The notes beneath the pieces were generated by a model. The model saw only the letters and a program-made list of their open reading frames with translations, was not told the DNA's origin and ran no database searches. A DNA stretch of 64,000 nt from Siderastrea siderea (Eukaryota > Cnidaria > Anthozoa > Scleractinia > Rhizangiidae): the NCBI GenBank assembly GCA_964030785.1, contig OZ034968.1, forward strand, positions 55,987,399-56,051,398, given 5' to 3'. Position numbers and translations under genes: made by a program. Positions 34,401 through 47,900 of the stretch are shown in pieces (position 1 is the stretch's first letter; each line of letters opens with the position of its first letter).

Positions 34401-37400
34401 TTATTTGTTTTCCTTTTTGCCGTAGATATGCCTATTAATCACGTGGTTAGACAGGCATTATTCTCGTACTCTATTCGGCACGCACTACAATCCTATTTGT
34501 TTTCCTTTTTTCCCGTAGATATGCCTATTAATCATGTGGTTAGACAGGCATTATACTCGTACATCTAGTTGGCACGCCCTACAATCCTATTTGTTTTACT
34601 TTTTTCCCGTCGATATGTATATTAATTACGTGGTTAGACAGGCAATATTCTCGTACATCTAGTCGGCACGCCCTACAATCCTATTTGTTTTACTTTTTTC
34701 CCGTCGATATGTATATTAATTACGTGGTTAGACAGGCATTATTCTCGTACATCTAGTCGGCACCCACTACAATCTTATTTGTTTTACTTTTTTCCCGTAG
34801 ATATGCCTATTAATCACGTGGTTAGACAAGCATTATTCCCGTACATCTAGTCGGCACGCACTACAATCTTATTTGTTTTACTTTTTTCCCGTAGATATGC
34901 CTATTAATCACGTGGTTACACAGGCATTATTCTCGTACATCTAGTCGGCACGCACTACAATCTTATTTGTTTTACTTTTTGCCGTAGATATCCCTATTAA
35001 TCACGCGGTTAGACAAGCATTATTCTCGTACATCTAGTCGGCACGCACTACAATCTTATTTGTTTTACTTTTTTCCCGTAGATATGCCTATTAATCACGT
35101 GGTTAGACAGGCATTATTCTCGTACATCTAGTCGGCACGCACTACAATCTTATTTGTTTTACTTTTTGCCGTAGATATCCCTATTAATCACGCGGTTAGA
35201 CAAGCATTATTCTCGTACATCTAGTCGGCACGCACTACAATCTTATTTGTTTTACTTTTTTCCCGTAGATATGCCTATTAATCACGTGGTTAGACAGGCA
35301 TTATTCTCGTACATCTAGTCGGCACGCACTACAATCCTATTTGTTTTACTTTTTTCCCGTAGATATGCCTATTAATCACGTGGTTAGACAAGCATTATTC
35401 TCGTACATCTAGTCGGCACGCACTACAATCTTATTTGTTTTACTTTTTTCCCGTAGATATGCCTATTAATCACGTGGTTACACAGGCATTATTCTCGTAC
35501 ATCTATTCGGCACGCACTACAATCTTATTTGTTTTACTTTTTTCCCGTAGATATGCCTATTAATCACGTGGTTAGACAGGCATTATTCTCGTACATCTAG
35601 TCGGCACGCGCTACAATCCTATTTGTTTTACTTTTTTCCCGTATATATGCCTATTAATCACGTGGTTAGACAAGCATTATTCCCGTACATCTAGTCGGCA
35701 CGCACTACAATCCTATTTGTTTTACTTTTTTCCCGTAGATATGCCTATTAATCACGTGGGTAGACAGGCATTATTCCCGTACATCTAGTCGGCACGCACT
35801 ACAATCTTATTTGTTTTACTTTTTTCCCGTAGATATGCCTATTAATCACGTGGTTAGACAGGCATTATTCTCGTACATCTAGTCGGCACGCACTACAATC
35901 CTATTTGTTTTACTTTTTTCCCGTAGATATGCCTATTAATCACGTGGTTAGACAAGCATTATTCTCGTACATCTAGTCGGCACGCACTACAATCCTATTT
36001 CTTTTACTTTTTTCCCGTAGATATGCCTATTAATCACGTGGTTAGACAAGCATTATTACCGTACATCTAGTCGGCACGCACTACAATCCTATTTGTTTTA
36101 CTTTTTTCCCGTAGATATGCCTATTAATCACGTGGTTAGACAGGCATTATTCTCGTACTCTATTCGGCACGCACTACAATCCTATTATTTTTACTTTTTT
36201 CCCGTAGATATGCCTATTAATCACGTGGTTAGACAAGCAATATTCTCGTACATCTAGTCGGCACGCACTACAATCCTATTTGTTTTACTTTTTTCCCGTA
36301 GATATGCCTATTAATCACGTGGTTAGACAGGCATTATTCTCGTACTCTATTCGGCACGCACTACAATCCTATTATTTTTACTTTTTTCCCGTAGATATGC
36401 CTATTAATCACGTGGTTAGACAAGCATTATTCTCGTACATCTAGTCGGCACGCACTACAATCCTATTTGTTTTACTTTTTTCCCGTAGATATGCCTATTA
36501 ATCACGTGGTTAGACAAGCATTATTCTCGTACATCTAGTCGGCACGCACTACAATCCTATTTGTTTTACTTTTTCCCGTAGATATGCCTATTGATCACGT
36601 GGTTAGACAGGCATTATTCCCGTACTCTATTCGGCACGCACTACAATCCTATTTGTTTTACTTTTTTCCCGTAGATATGCCTATTAATCACGTGGTTAGA
36701 CAGGCATTATTCCCGTACTCTATTCGGCACGCACTACAATCCTATTTGTTTTACTTTTTGCCGTAGATATGCCTATTAATCACGTGGTTAGACAAGCATT
36801 ATTCTCGTACATCTAGTCGGCACGCACTACAATCCTATTTGTTTTACTTTTTTCCCGTAGATATGCCTATTAATCACGTGGTTAGACAAGCATTATTCTC
36901 GTACATCTAGTCGGCACGCACTACAATCTTATTTGTTTTACTTTTTTCCCGTAGATATGCCTATTAATCACGTGGTTAGACAGGCATTATTCTCGTACAT
37001 CTATTCGGCACGCACTACAATCTTATTTGTTTTACTTTTTTCCCGTAGATATGCCTATTAATCACGTGGTTAGACAAGCATTATTCTCGTACATCTAGTC
37101 GGCACGCACTACAATCTTATTTGTTTTACTTTTTTCCCGTAGATATGCCTATTAATCACGTGGTTAGACAAGCATTATTCCCGTACATCTAGGCGGCACG
37201 CAGTACAATCGTATTTGTTTTACTTTTGGCGTAGATATGCCTATTAATCACGTGGTTAGACAGGCATTATTCTCGTACTCTATTCGGCACGCACTACAAT
37301 CTTATTTGTTTTCCTTTTTGCCGTAGATATGCCTATTAATCACGTGGTTAGACAGGCATTATTTTCGTACTCTATTCGGCACGCACTACAATCCTATTTG

Positions 37401-38874
37401 TTTTACTTTTTTCCCGTAGATATGCCTATTAATCACGTGGTTAGACAAGCATTATTCTCGTACATCTACTCGGCACGCACTACAATGTTATTTGTTTTAC
37501 TTTTTGCCGTAGATATGCCTATTAATCACGTGGTTAGACAGGCATTATTCTCGTACTCTATTCGGCACGCACTACAATCCTATTTGTTTTACTTTTTTCC
37601 CGTAGATATGCCTATTAATCACGTGGTTAGACAGGCATTATTCTCGTACATCTAGTCGGCACGCACTACAATCCTATTTGTTTTCCTTTTTGCCGTAGAT
37701 ATGCCTATTAATCACGTGGTTAGACAGGCATTATTCACGTACTCTATTCGGCACGCACTACAATCCTATTTGTTTTACTTTTTTCCCGTAGATATGCCTA
37801 TTAATCACGTGGTTAGACAGGCATTATTCTCGTTCATCTAGTCGGCACGCACTACAATCTTATTTTTTTTACTTTTTGCCGTAGATATGCCTATTAATCA
37901 CGTGGTTAGACAAGCATTATTCTCGTACATCTAGTCGGCACGCACTACAATCCTATTTGTTTTACTTTTTTTCCGTAGATATGCCTATTAATCACGTGGT
38001 TAGACAGGCATTATTCCCGTACATCTAGTCGGCACGCACTACATTCCTATTTTTTTTACTTTTTGCCGTAGATATGCCTATTAATCACGTGGTTAGACAG
38101 GCATTATTCTCGTACATCTAGGCGGCACGCACTACATTCTTATTTGTTTTACTTTTTTCCCGTAGATATGCCAATTAATCACTTGGTTAGACAGGCATTA
38201 TTCTCGTACATCTAGTCGGCACGCACTACAATCCTATTTGTTTTACTTTTTTCCCGTAGATATGCCTATTAATCACGTGGTTAGACAGGCATTATTCTCG
38301 TACATCTAGTCGGCACGCACTACAATCCTATTTGTTTTACTTTTTTCCCGTAGATATGCCTATTAATCACGTGGTTAGACAGGCATTATTCCCGTACTCT
38401 ATTCGGCACGCACTACAATCCTATTTGTTTTACTTTTTTCCCGTAGATATGCCTATTAATCACGTGGTTAGACAGGCGTTATTCTCGTACATCTAGTCGG
38501 CACGCACTACAATCTTATTTGTTTTAGTTTTTGCCGTAGATATCCCTATTAATCACGTGGTTAGACAAGCATTATTCTCGCACATGTAGTCGGCACGCAC
38601 TACAATCTTATTTGTTTTACTTTTTTCCCGTAGATATGCCTATTAATCACGTGGTTAGACAGGCATTATTCTCGTACATCTAGTCGGCACGCACTACAAT
38701 CCTATTTGTTTTCCTTTTTTCCCGTAGATATGCCTATTAATCACGTGGTTAGACAAGCATTATTCTGGTACATCTAGTCGGCACGCACTACAATCTTATT
38801 TGTTTTACTTTTTTCCCGTAGATATGCCTATTAATCACGTGGGTACACAGGCATTATTCTCGTACATCTATTCG
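31485..38874 (+). repeat. About 7390-bp higher-order repeat, copy A
   Basis: Landmarks such as GGCACCCACTACAATCC (31671), ACTCTTTTCCCG (32351), GATATGGCTATTAATCAC (about 32555) and ACCCTATTTG recur at +7390 (then +7391 after a 1-bp insertion in a C-run near 39843). The best-matched part is about 31485-34490. After that the second copy has one extra unit and then continues to match to about 35.2 kb. Confidence 0.86.
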
Positions 38875-41800
38875 GCACGAACTACAATCTTATTTGTTTT
38901 ACTTTTTTCCCGTAGATATGCCTATTAATCACGTGGTTAGACAGGCATTATTCTCGTACATCTAGTCGGCACGCACTACAATCCTATTTGTTTTACTTTT
39001 TTCCCGTAGATATGCCTATTAATCACGTGGTTAGACAAGCATTATTCCCGTACATCTAGTCGGCACCCACTACAATCCTATTTGTTTTACCTTTTTCCCG
39101 TAGATATGCCTATTAATCACGTGGTTAGACAGGCATTATTCTCGTACTCTATTCGGCACGCACTACAATCTTATTTGTTTTCTTTTTTCCCGTAGATATG
39201 CCTATTAATCACGTGGTTAGACAGGCATTATTCTTGTACTCTATTCGGCACGCACTACAATCCTATTTGTTTTACTTTTTTCCCGTAGATATGCCTATTA
39301 ATCACGTGTTTAGACAGGCATTATTCTCGTACATCTAGTCGCCACGCACTACAATCTTATTTGTTTTACTTTTTGCCGTAGATATGCCTATTAATCACGT
39401 GGTTAGACAAGCATTATTCTCGTACATCTAGTCGGCACGCACTACAATCCTATTTGTTTTACTTTTTTCCCGTAGATATGCCTATTAATCACGTGGTTAG
39501 ACAGGCATTATTCCCGTATATCTAGTCGGCACGCACTAGAATCGTATTCGTTTTACTTTTTGCCGTAGATATGCCTATTAATCACGTGGTTAGACAGGCA
39601 TTATTCTCGTACATCTAGTCGGCACGCACTACATTCTTATTTGTTTTACTTTTTTCCCGTAGATATGCCTATTAATCACGTGGTTAGACAAGCATTATTC
39701 TCGTACATCTAGTCGGCACGCACTACAATCCTATTTGTTTTACTCTTTTCCCGTAGATATACCTATTAATCACGTGGTTAGAGAAGCATTATTCCCGTAC
39801 TCTATTCGGCACGCACTACAATCCTATTTGTTTTACTTTTTTCCCCGTAGATATGCCTATTAATCACGTGGTTAGACAGGCATTATTCCCGTACTCTATT
39901 CGGCACGCACTACAATCCCTATTTCTTTTACCTTTTTCCCGTAGATATGGCTATTAATCACGTGGTTAGACAGACATTATTCCCGTACTCTATTCGGCAC
40001 GTACTACAATCCTATTTGTTTTACTTTTCTCCCGTAGATATGCCTATTAATCACGTGGTGAGACAAGCATTATTCTCGTACATCTAGTCGGCACGCACTA
40101 CAATCCTATTTGTTTTACTTTTTTCCCGTAGATATGCCTATTAATCACGTGATTAGACAGGCATTATTCTCGTACTCTATTCGGCACGCACTGCAATCCC
40201 TATTTCTTTTACTTTTTTTCCCGTAGATATGCCTATTAATCACATGTTTAGACAGGCATTATTCTCGTACTCTATTCGGCACGCACTACAATCCCTATTT
40301 GTTTTACTTTTTTCCCGTAGATATGCCTATTAATCACGTGGTTAGACAGGCATTATTCTCGTACTCTATTCGGCACGCACTACAATCCCTATTTGTTTTA
40401 CTTTTTTCCTGTAGATATGCCTATTAATCACGTGGTTAGACAGGCATTATTCTCGTACTCTATTCGGCACGCACTACAATCCCTATTTGTTTTACCTTTT
40501 TCCCGTAGATATGCCTATTAATCACGTGGTTAGACAGGCATTATTCTCGTACTCTATTCGGCACGCACTACAATCCCTATTTGTTTTACCTTTTTCCCGT
40601 AGATATGCCTATTAATCACGTGGTTAGACAGGCATTATTCCCGTACTCTATTCGGCACGCACTACAATCCTATTTGTTTTACTTTTTTCCCGTAGATATG
40701 CCTATTAATCACGTGGTTAGAGAGGCATTATTCCCGTACATCTAGTCGGCACGCACTACAATCCTATTTGTTTTACTTTTTTCCCGTAGATATGCCTATT
40801 AATCACGTGGTTAGACAAGCATTATTCTCGTACTCTATTCGGCACGCACTACAATCCTATTTGTTTTACTTTTTTCCCGTAGATATGCCTATTAATCACG
40901 TGGTTAGACAGGCATTATTCTCGTACATCTAGTCGGCACGCACTACAATCCTATTTGTTTTACTTTTTTCCCGTAGATATGCCTATTAATCACGTGTTTA
41001 GACAGGCATTATTCTCGTACATCTAGTCGGCACGCACTACAATCTTATTTGTTTTACTTTTTGCCGTAGATATGCCTATTAATCACGTGGTTAGACAAGC
41101 ATTATTCTCGTACATCTAGTCGGCACGCACTACAATCCTATTTGTTTTACTTTTTTCCCGTAGATATGCCTATTAATCACGTGTTTAGACAGGCATTATT
41201 CTCGTACATCTAGTCGGCACGCACTACAATCTTATTTGTTTTACTTTTTGCCGTAGATATGCCTATTAATCACGTGGTTAGACAAGCATTATTCTCGTAC
41301 ATCTAGTCGGCACGCACTACAATCCTATTTGTTTTACTTTTTTCCCGTAGATATGCCTATTAATCACGTGGTTAGACAAGCATTATTCCCGTACATCTAG
41401 TCGGCACGCACTACAATCGTATTTGTTTTACTCTTTTCCCGTAGATATGCCTATTAATCACGTGGTTAGACAGGCATTATTCTCGTACTCTATTCGGCAC
41501 GCACTACAATCCTACTATTTTTACTTTTTTCCCGGAGATATGCCTATTAATCACGTGGTTAGACAAGCAATATTCTCGTACATCTAGTCGGCACGCACTA
41601 CAATCGTATTTGTTTTACTTTTTTCCCGTAGATATGCCTATTAATCACGTGGTTAGACAGGCATTATTCTCGTACTCTATTCGGCACGCACTACAACCCT
41701 ATTTGTTTTACTTTTTTCCCGTAGATATGCCTATTAATCACGTGGTTGGACATGCATTATTCTTGTACTCTATTCGGCACGCACTACAATCTTATTTGTT

Positions 41801-43377
41801 TTCCTTTTTGCCGTAGATATGCCTATTAATCACGTGGTTAGACAGGCATTATTCTCGTACTTTATTCGGCACGCACTACAATCTTATTTGTTTTCCTTTT
41901 TGCCGTAGATATGCCTATTAATCACGTGGTTAGACAGGCATTATTCCCGTACTCTATTCGGCACGCACTACAATCCTATTTGTTTTCCTTTTTTCCCGTA
42001 GATATGCCTATTAATCACGTGGTTAGACAGGCATTATACTCGTACATCTAGTTGGCACGCCCTACAATCCTATTTGTTTTACTTTTTTCCCGTCGATATG
42101 TATATTAATTACGTGGTTAGACAGGCAATATTCTCGTACATCTAGTCGGCACGCCCTACAATCCTATTTGTTTTACTTTTTTCCCGTCGATATGTATATT
42201 AATTACGTGGTTAGACAGGCATTATTCTCGTACATCTAGTCGGCACCCACTACAATCTTATTTGTTTTACTTTTTTCCCGTAGATATGCCTATTAATCAC
42301 GTGGTTAGACAAGCATTATTCCCGTACATCTAGTCGGCACGCACTACAATCTTATTTGTTTTACTTTTTTCCCGTAGATATGCCTATTAATCACGTGGTT
42401 AGACAGGCATTATTCTCGTACATCTAGTCGGCACGCACTACAATCTTATTTGTTTTACTTTTTGCCGTAGATATCCCTATTAATCACGCGGTTAGACAAG
42501 CATTATTCTCGTACATCTAGTCGGCACGCACTACAATCTTATTTGTTTTACTTTTTTCCCGTAGATATGCCTATTAATCACGTGGTTAGACAGGCATTAT
42601 TCTCGTACATCTAGTCGGCACGCACTACAATCTTATTTTTTTTACTTTTTGCCGTAGATATCCCTATTAATCACGCGGTTAGACAAGCATTATTCTCGTA
42701 CATCTAGTCGGCACGCACTACAATCTTATTTGTTTTACTTTTTTCCCGTAGATATGCCTATTAATCACGTGGTTAGACAGGCATTATTCTCGTACATCTA
42801 GTCGGCACGCACTACAATCTTATTTGTTTTACTTTTTTCCCGTAGATATGCCTATTAATCACGTGGTTAGACAGGCATTATTCTTGTACATCTAGTCGGC
42901 ACGCACTACAATCTTATTTGTTTTACTTTTTTCCCGTAGATATGCCTATTAATCACGTGGTTAGACAAGTATTATCCTCGTACATCTAGTCGGCACGCAC
43001 TACAATCCTATTTGTTTTACTTTTTTCCCGTAGATATGCCTATTAATCACGTGGTTAGACAGGCATTATTCTCGTACATCTAGTCGGCACGCACTACAAT
43101 CCTATTTGTTTTACTTGTTTCCCGAAGATATGCCTATTAATCACGTGGTGAGACAGGCATTATTCTCGTACTCTATTCGGCACGCACTACAATCTTATTT
43201 GTTTTCCTTTTTGCCGTAGATATGCCTACTAATCACGTGGTTAGACAGGCATTATTCTCGTACTCTATTCGGCACGCACTACAATCTTATTTGTTTTCCT
43301 TTTTGCCGTAGATATGCCTATTAATCACGTGGTTAGACAGGCATTATTCCCGTACTCTATTCGGCACGCACTACAAT
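38875..43377 (+). repeat. About 7390-bp higher-order repeat, copy B (partial)
   Basis: Duplicate of about 31485-35250, with one additional unit inserted near 41850-41940 (offset changes from 7391 to 7483). It ends in ordinary units, the last of which is split by the transposon insertion at 43378. The ACAAT at 43373-43377 is the left target duplication. Confidence 0.87.
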
Positions 43378-43404
43378 CAGGGCTCGAGACTAACTTTTCG
43401 GCTT

Positions 43405-43467
43405 AGTAGCCAAGTGGCTAGTGAGAGGTTTGATTTCACTAGCCAAAGTAAATTTTCACTAGCCAGA
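43405..43467. repeat. Subterminal TAGCCA/TGGCTA motifs, left end
   Basis: Within 65 bp of the left terminus there are several copies of TCACTAGCCA and its complement (TAGCCAAGTGGCTAGTGA, then TTTCACTAGCCAAAG and TTTTCACTAGCCAGAC). Short palindromic subterminal repeats of this kind commonly act as transposase-binding sites. A matching cluster lies at the right end. Confidence 0.7.
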
Positions 43468-43735
43468 CTTTTTTGCATAATCTCATACTGTGTTCAATAT
43501 GTCTAACTTTCAGCCGAGTAAAGTACTGTAAACATGCTTCTATGTAATCTCAAGAGTGAAGAACTTGAATGTTGACTATTCTTTCCAACGGTTAAAGATC
43601 CTCACACGCGGAATACAAAGTACTATGTGCCTTCGGGCAAATTCCCAGGCGCGATGTAGTTCACGCCTCTGTTTTCCGTTCCGGTCAGTTCAGGACGAAT
43701 AACTCGAAGAGTTCACCTTATGTGAGCATGTCATC

Positions 43736-44680
43736 GTACGGAGAAACGTTGGGAAGACAAGACTAACATTATACGAACGTTGTAAGGTACGGAGAAACGT
43801 CAAAAAGACAAGACTGATACAGCACTTAACTCACGTACAGAAAAACGTCTACAAGAGAAGACTAGTAAATTATAAGCGCGTATTTAAGTGTGGAGAAACA
43901 TTGAGAGAAAAAAACTAATAAGGTTCGAACTTACTAAGGTACGGAGAAACGTTGAGAAGTCATATTAAACACGTTGGTTGCAAATGCACTACGGTGGGGA
44001 GAAACGCTGCCAACGTACCAAGATACAGAGGCTAATAAAATACGCCACTACTAACTTACGGAGAAACGTTATTAGACAAACTAATTCCGTAAGAACGTTT
44101 GTGACGTACGGAAGAACGCCGAACTGACAAACAACTATAACAGTGGGACAATAAAATTACAGAGAAACGTCAATGAGACAATTAAAATCGCACTAACGTA
44201 CGGATAAACGTTGAGAAGACAAGACTAATACCGTATGAACATACTAACGTACAGAGAAACGCTAAGCAGTGTCGACTTATCGTATGAATATACTAACACA
44301 CTAAAAACCTTAGGGAGAGCAGAACAATGTCGTGCGAACGTGCTAACGTACAAAGAAACGTTGAGAAGGCTAGACTAAAAAATCGACCAACCCACTCACG
44401 TACGGAGAAACGTTGTGAAGACGTTACGTAGAGAGAAACGCTGGAAGAGAAACTACTGTACGAACGTAGCAGTTAATGGAAAAAGACGATAACAAAAGAC
44501 TAACAATTGTGTGAACCTACCAACGTGTAGACAAATATCATATGAACGCACTAATGGACCTTTCAAGGAAACGTATGGTGAAACGTTCTGAAGACGGCTA
44601 ATTTCGTTCGAACTTAGAAATGAAGGAGAAAACGTTGCCATCTGAGAAAAGAATAAGTAGGGAAAACGTTGAGAGGACAA
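43736..44680 (+). repeat. Degenerate 50-60 bp minisatellite inside the 1545-bp element
   Basis: The motif TACGGAGAAACGTTGAGAAG recurs with variation at about 43736, 43791, 43848, 43910, 43950, 43997, 44056, 44108, 44160, 44200, 44253, 44351, 44402 and beyond. It is commonly followed by ACAAGACTAATA and CGTACGAACGT-like sequence. Spacing is irregular (40-62 bp). The conserved core is GAGAAACGTT. It is unrelated to the 93-bp satellite. Confidence 0.8.
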
Positions 44681-44815
44681 AACAAGTATCATACGAACAT
44701 TATGATATCCTTCTACGGAATAAGTTTTAATAGTTTCTGCTCACTCAATTTGCTTTTAGGATCCGATCATCAGAAGCAATATTTAGTTTGGTTTCCATCC
44801 TATCCTTTAGTGCTT

Positions 44816-44903
44816 TGAAATTTTCACTAGCCAAAATGGCTAGTGAAAGCGCAAAACTTACTAGCCAAAACAGAATTTCTACTAGTCTGTGACTAGTTGG
44901 CTA
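44816..44903. repeat. Subterminal TAGCCA/TGGCTA motifs, right end
   Basis: TTTTCACTAGCCAAAATGGC forms a palindrome with the following TAGTGAAA. Next come ACTTACTAGCCAAAAC and GACTAGTTGGCTACC just inside the right terminal repeat. This mirrors the left-end cluster and supports a single complete element. Confidence 0.7.
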
Positions 44904-44927
44904 CCGTTAGTCTCGAGCCCTGACAAT

Positions 44928-47900
44928 CCTATTTGTTTTACTTTTTTCCCGTAGATATGCCTATTAATCACGTGGTTAGACAAGCATTATTCCCGTGCTC
45001 TATTCGGCACACACTACAATCCTATTTGTTTTACTTTTTTCCCGTAGATATGCCTATTAATTACGTGGTTAGACAAGCATTATTCCCGTACTCTATTCGG
45101 CACGCCCTACAATCCTATTTGTTTTACTTTTTTCCCGTAGATATGCCTATTAATCACGTGGTTAGACAGGCATTATTCTCGTACATCTAGTCGGCACGCA
45201 CTACAATCTTATTTGTTTTACTTTTTTCCCGTAGATATCCCTATTAATCACGTGGTTAGACAGGCATTATTCTCGTACATCTAGTCGGCACGCACTACAA
45301 TCCTATTTGTTTTACTTTTTTCCCGTAGATATGCCTATTAATGACGTGGTTAGACAAGCATTATTCTCGTACATCTAGTCGGCACGCACTACAATCCTAT
45401 TTGTTTTACTTTTTTCCCGTAGATATGCCTATTAATCACGTGGTTAGACAGGCATTATTCCCGTACTCTATTCGGCACGCACTACAATCCTATTTGTTTT
45501 ACTTTTTTCCCGTAGATATGCCTATTAATCACGTGGTTAGACAGGCATTACTCTCGTACATCTAGTCGGCACGCACTACAATCCTATTTGTTTTACCTTT
45601 TTCCCGTAGATATGCCTATTAATCACGTGGTTAGACGGGCATTATTCTCGTACATCTAGTCGGCACGCACTACAATCCTATTTGTTTTACTTTTTTCCCG
45701 TAGATATGCCTATTAATCACGTGGTTAGACAAGCATTATTCTCGTACAATTAGTCGGCACGCACTACAATCCTATTTGTTTTACTTTTTTCCCGTAGATA
45801 TGCCTATTAATCACGTGGTTAGACAAGCATTATTCCCGTACATCTAGTCGGCACGCACTACAATCCTATTTGTTTTACTTTTTTCCCGTAGATATGCCTA
45901 TTAATCACGTGGTTAGACAGGCAATATTCTCGTACTCTATACGGCACGCACTACAATCCTATTTGTTTTACTTTTTTCCCGTAGATATGCCTATTAATCG
46001 CGTGGTTAGACAGGCATTATTCTCGTACATCTAGTCGGCACGCACTACAATCTTATTTGTTTTACTTTTTTCCTGTAGATATGCCTATTAATTACGTGGT
46101 TAGACAAGCATTATTCCCGTACTCTATTCGGCACGCCCTACAATCCTATTTGTTTTACTTTTTTCCCGTAGATATGCCTATTAATCACGTGGTTAGACAG
46201 GCATTATTCTCGTACATCTAGTGGGCACGCACTACAATCTTATTTGTTTTACTTTTTTCCCGTAGATATGCCTATTAATCACGTGGTTAGAGAGGCATTA
46301 TTCTCGTACATCTAGTCGGCACGCACTACAATCTTATTTGTTTTACTTTTTTCCCGTAGATATGCCTATTAATCACGTGGTTAGACAGGCATTATTCTTG
46401 TACATCTAGTCGGCACGCACTACAATCTTATTTGTTTTACTTTTTTCCCGTAGATATGCCTATTAATCACTTGGTTAGACAGGCATTATTCTCGTACTCT
46501 ATTCGGCACGCACTACAATCTTATTTGTTTTCCTTTTTGCCGTAGATATGCCTATTAATCACGTGGTTAGACAGGCGTTATTCTCGTACTCTATTCGGCA
46601 CGCACTACAATCCTATTTGTTTTACTTTTTTCCCGTAGATATGCCTAGTAATCACGTGGTTAGACAAGCATTATTCCCGTGCTCTATTCGGCACACACTA
46701 CAATCCTATTTGTTTTACTTTTTTCCCGTAGATATGCCTAGTAATCACGTGGTTAGACAAGCATTATTCCCGTGCTCTATTCGGCACACACTACAATCCT
46801 ATTTGTTTTACTTTATTCCCGTAGATATGCCTATTAATTACGTGGTTAGGCAAGCATTATTCCCGTACTCTATTCGGCACGCCCTACAGTCCTATTTGTT
46901 TTACTTTTTTCCCGTAGATATGCCTATTAATCGCGTGGTTAGAAAGGCATTATTCTCGTACATCTAGTCGGCACGCACTACAATCTTATTTGTTTTACTT
47001 TTTTCCTGTAGATATGCCTATTAATCACGTGGTTAGACAGGCATTATTCTCGTACATCTAGTGGGCACGCACTACAATCTTATTTGTTTTACTTTTTTCC
47101 CGTAGATATGCCTATTAATCACGTGGTTAGACAGGCATTATTCTCGTACATCTAGTGGGCACGCACTACAATCTTATTTGTTTTACTTTTTTCCCGTAGA
47201 TATGCCTATTAATCACGTGGTTAGAGAGGCATTATTCTCGTACATCTAGTCGGCACGCACTACAATCTTATTTGTTTTACTTTTTTCCCGTAGATATGCC
47301 TATTAATCACGTGGTTAGACAGGCATTATTCTTGTACATCTAGTCGGCACGCACTACAATCTTATTTGTTTTACTTTTTTCCCGTAGATATGCCTATTAA
47401 TCACTTGGTTAGACAAGCATTATCCTCGTACATCTAGTCGGCACGCACTACAATCCTATTTGTTTTACTTTTTTCCCGTAGATATGCCTATTAATCACGT
47501 GGTTAGACAGGCATTATTCTCGTACATCTAGTCGGCACGCACTACAATCCTATTTGTTTTACTTTTTTCCCCAAGATATCCCTATTAATCACGTGGTTAG
47601 ACAGGCATTATTCTCGTACTCTATTCGGCACGCACTACAATCTTATTTGTTTTCCTTTTTGCCGTAGATATGCCTATTAATCACGTGGTTAGACAGGCGT
47701 TATTCTCGTACTCTATTCGGCACGCACTACAATCCTATTTGTTTTACTTTTTTCCCGTAGATATGCCTAGTAATCACGTGGTTAGACAAGCATTATTCCC
47801 GTGCTCTATTCGGCACACACTACAGTCCTATTTGTTTTACTTTTTTCCCGTAGATATGCCTATTAATCGCGTGGTTAGACAGGCATTATTCTCGTACATC

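Larger units (their letters stand above)
43373..44927. mobile_element. 1545-bp non-autonomous DNA transposon (with ACAAT duplications)
   Basis: The body is 43378-44922. Perfect 17-bp terminal inverted repeats (CAGGGCTCGAGACTAAC) are flanked by the 5-bp duplication ACAAT (43373-43377, 44923-44927). Removing the element and one ACAAT restores a normal satellite unit, so the boundaries are secure. CAGGG..CCCTG termini resemble hAT elements, but hAT makes 8-bp duplications and only 5 bp match here, so the superfamily is left open. Both ends carry subterminal GGCTAGTGA/TCACTAGCC motifs. The interior is a degenerate minisatellite. No transposase reading frame is seen; a 79-codon minus-strand frame at 44453-44692 falls in the repeats and looks like chance. 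Confidence 0.9.

Noticed and set aside
44453..44692. 79-codon minus-strand reading frame inside the 1545-bp element
   Set aside because: It lies in degenerate minisatellite and has no recognisable domain or start context.
43378..44922. Assigning the 1545-bp element firmly to hAT
   Set aside because: The termini fit loosely, but the target duplication visible in the satellite unit is 5 bp, not 8 bp, and no transposase is present.
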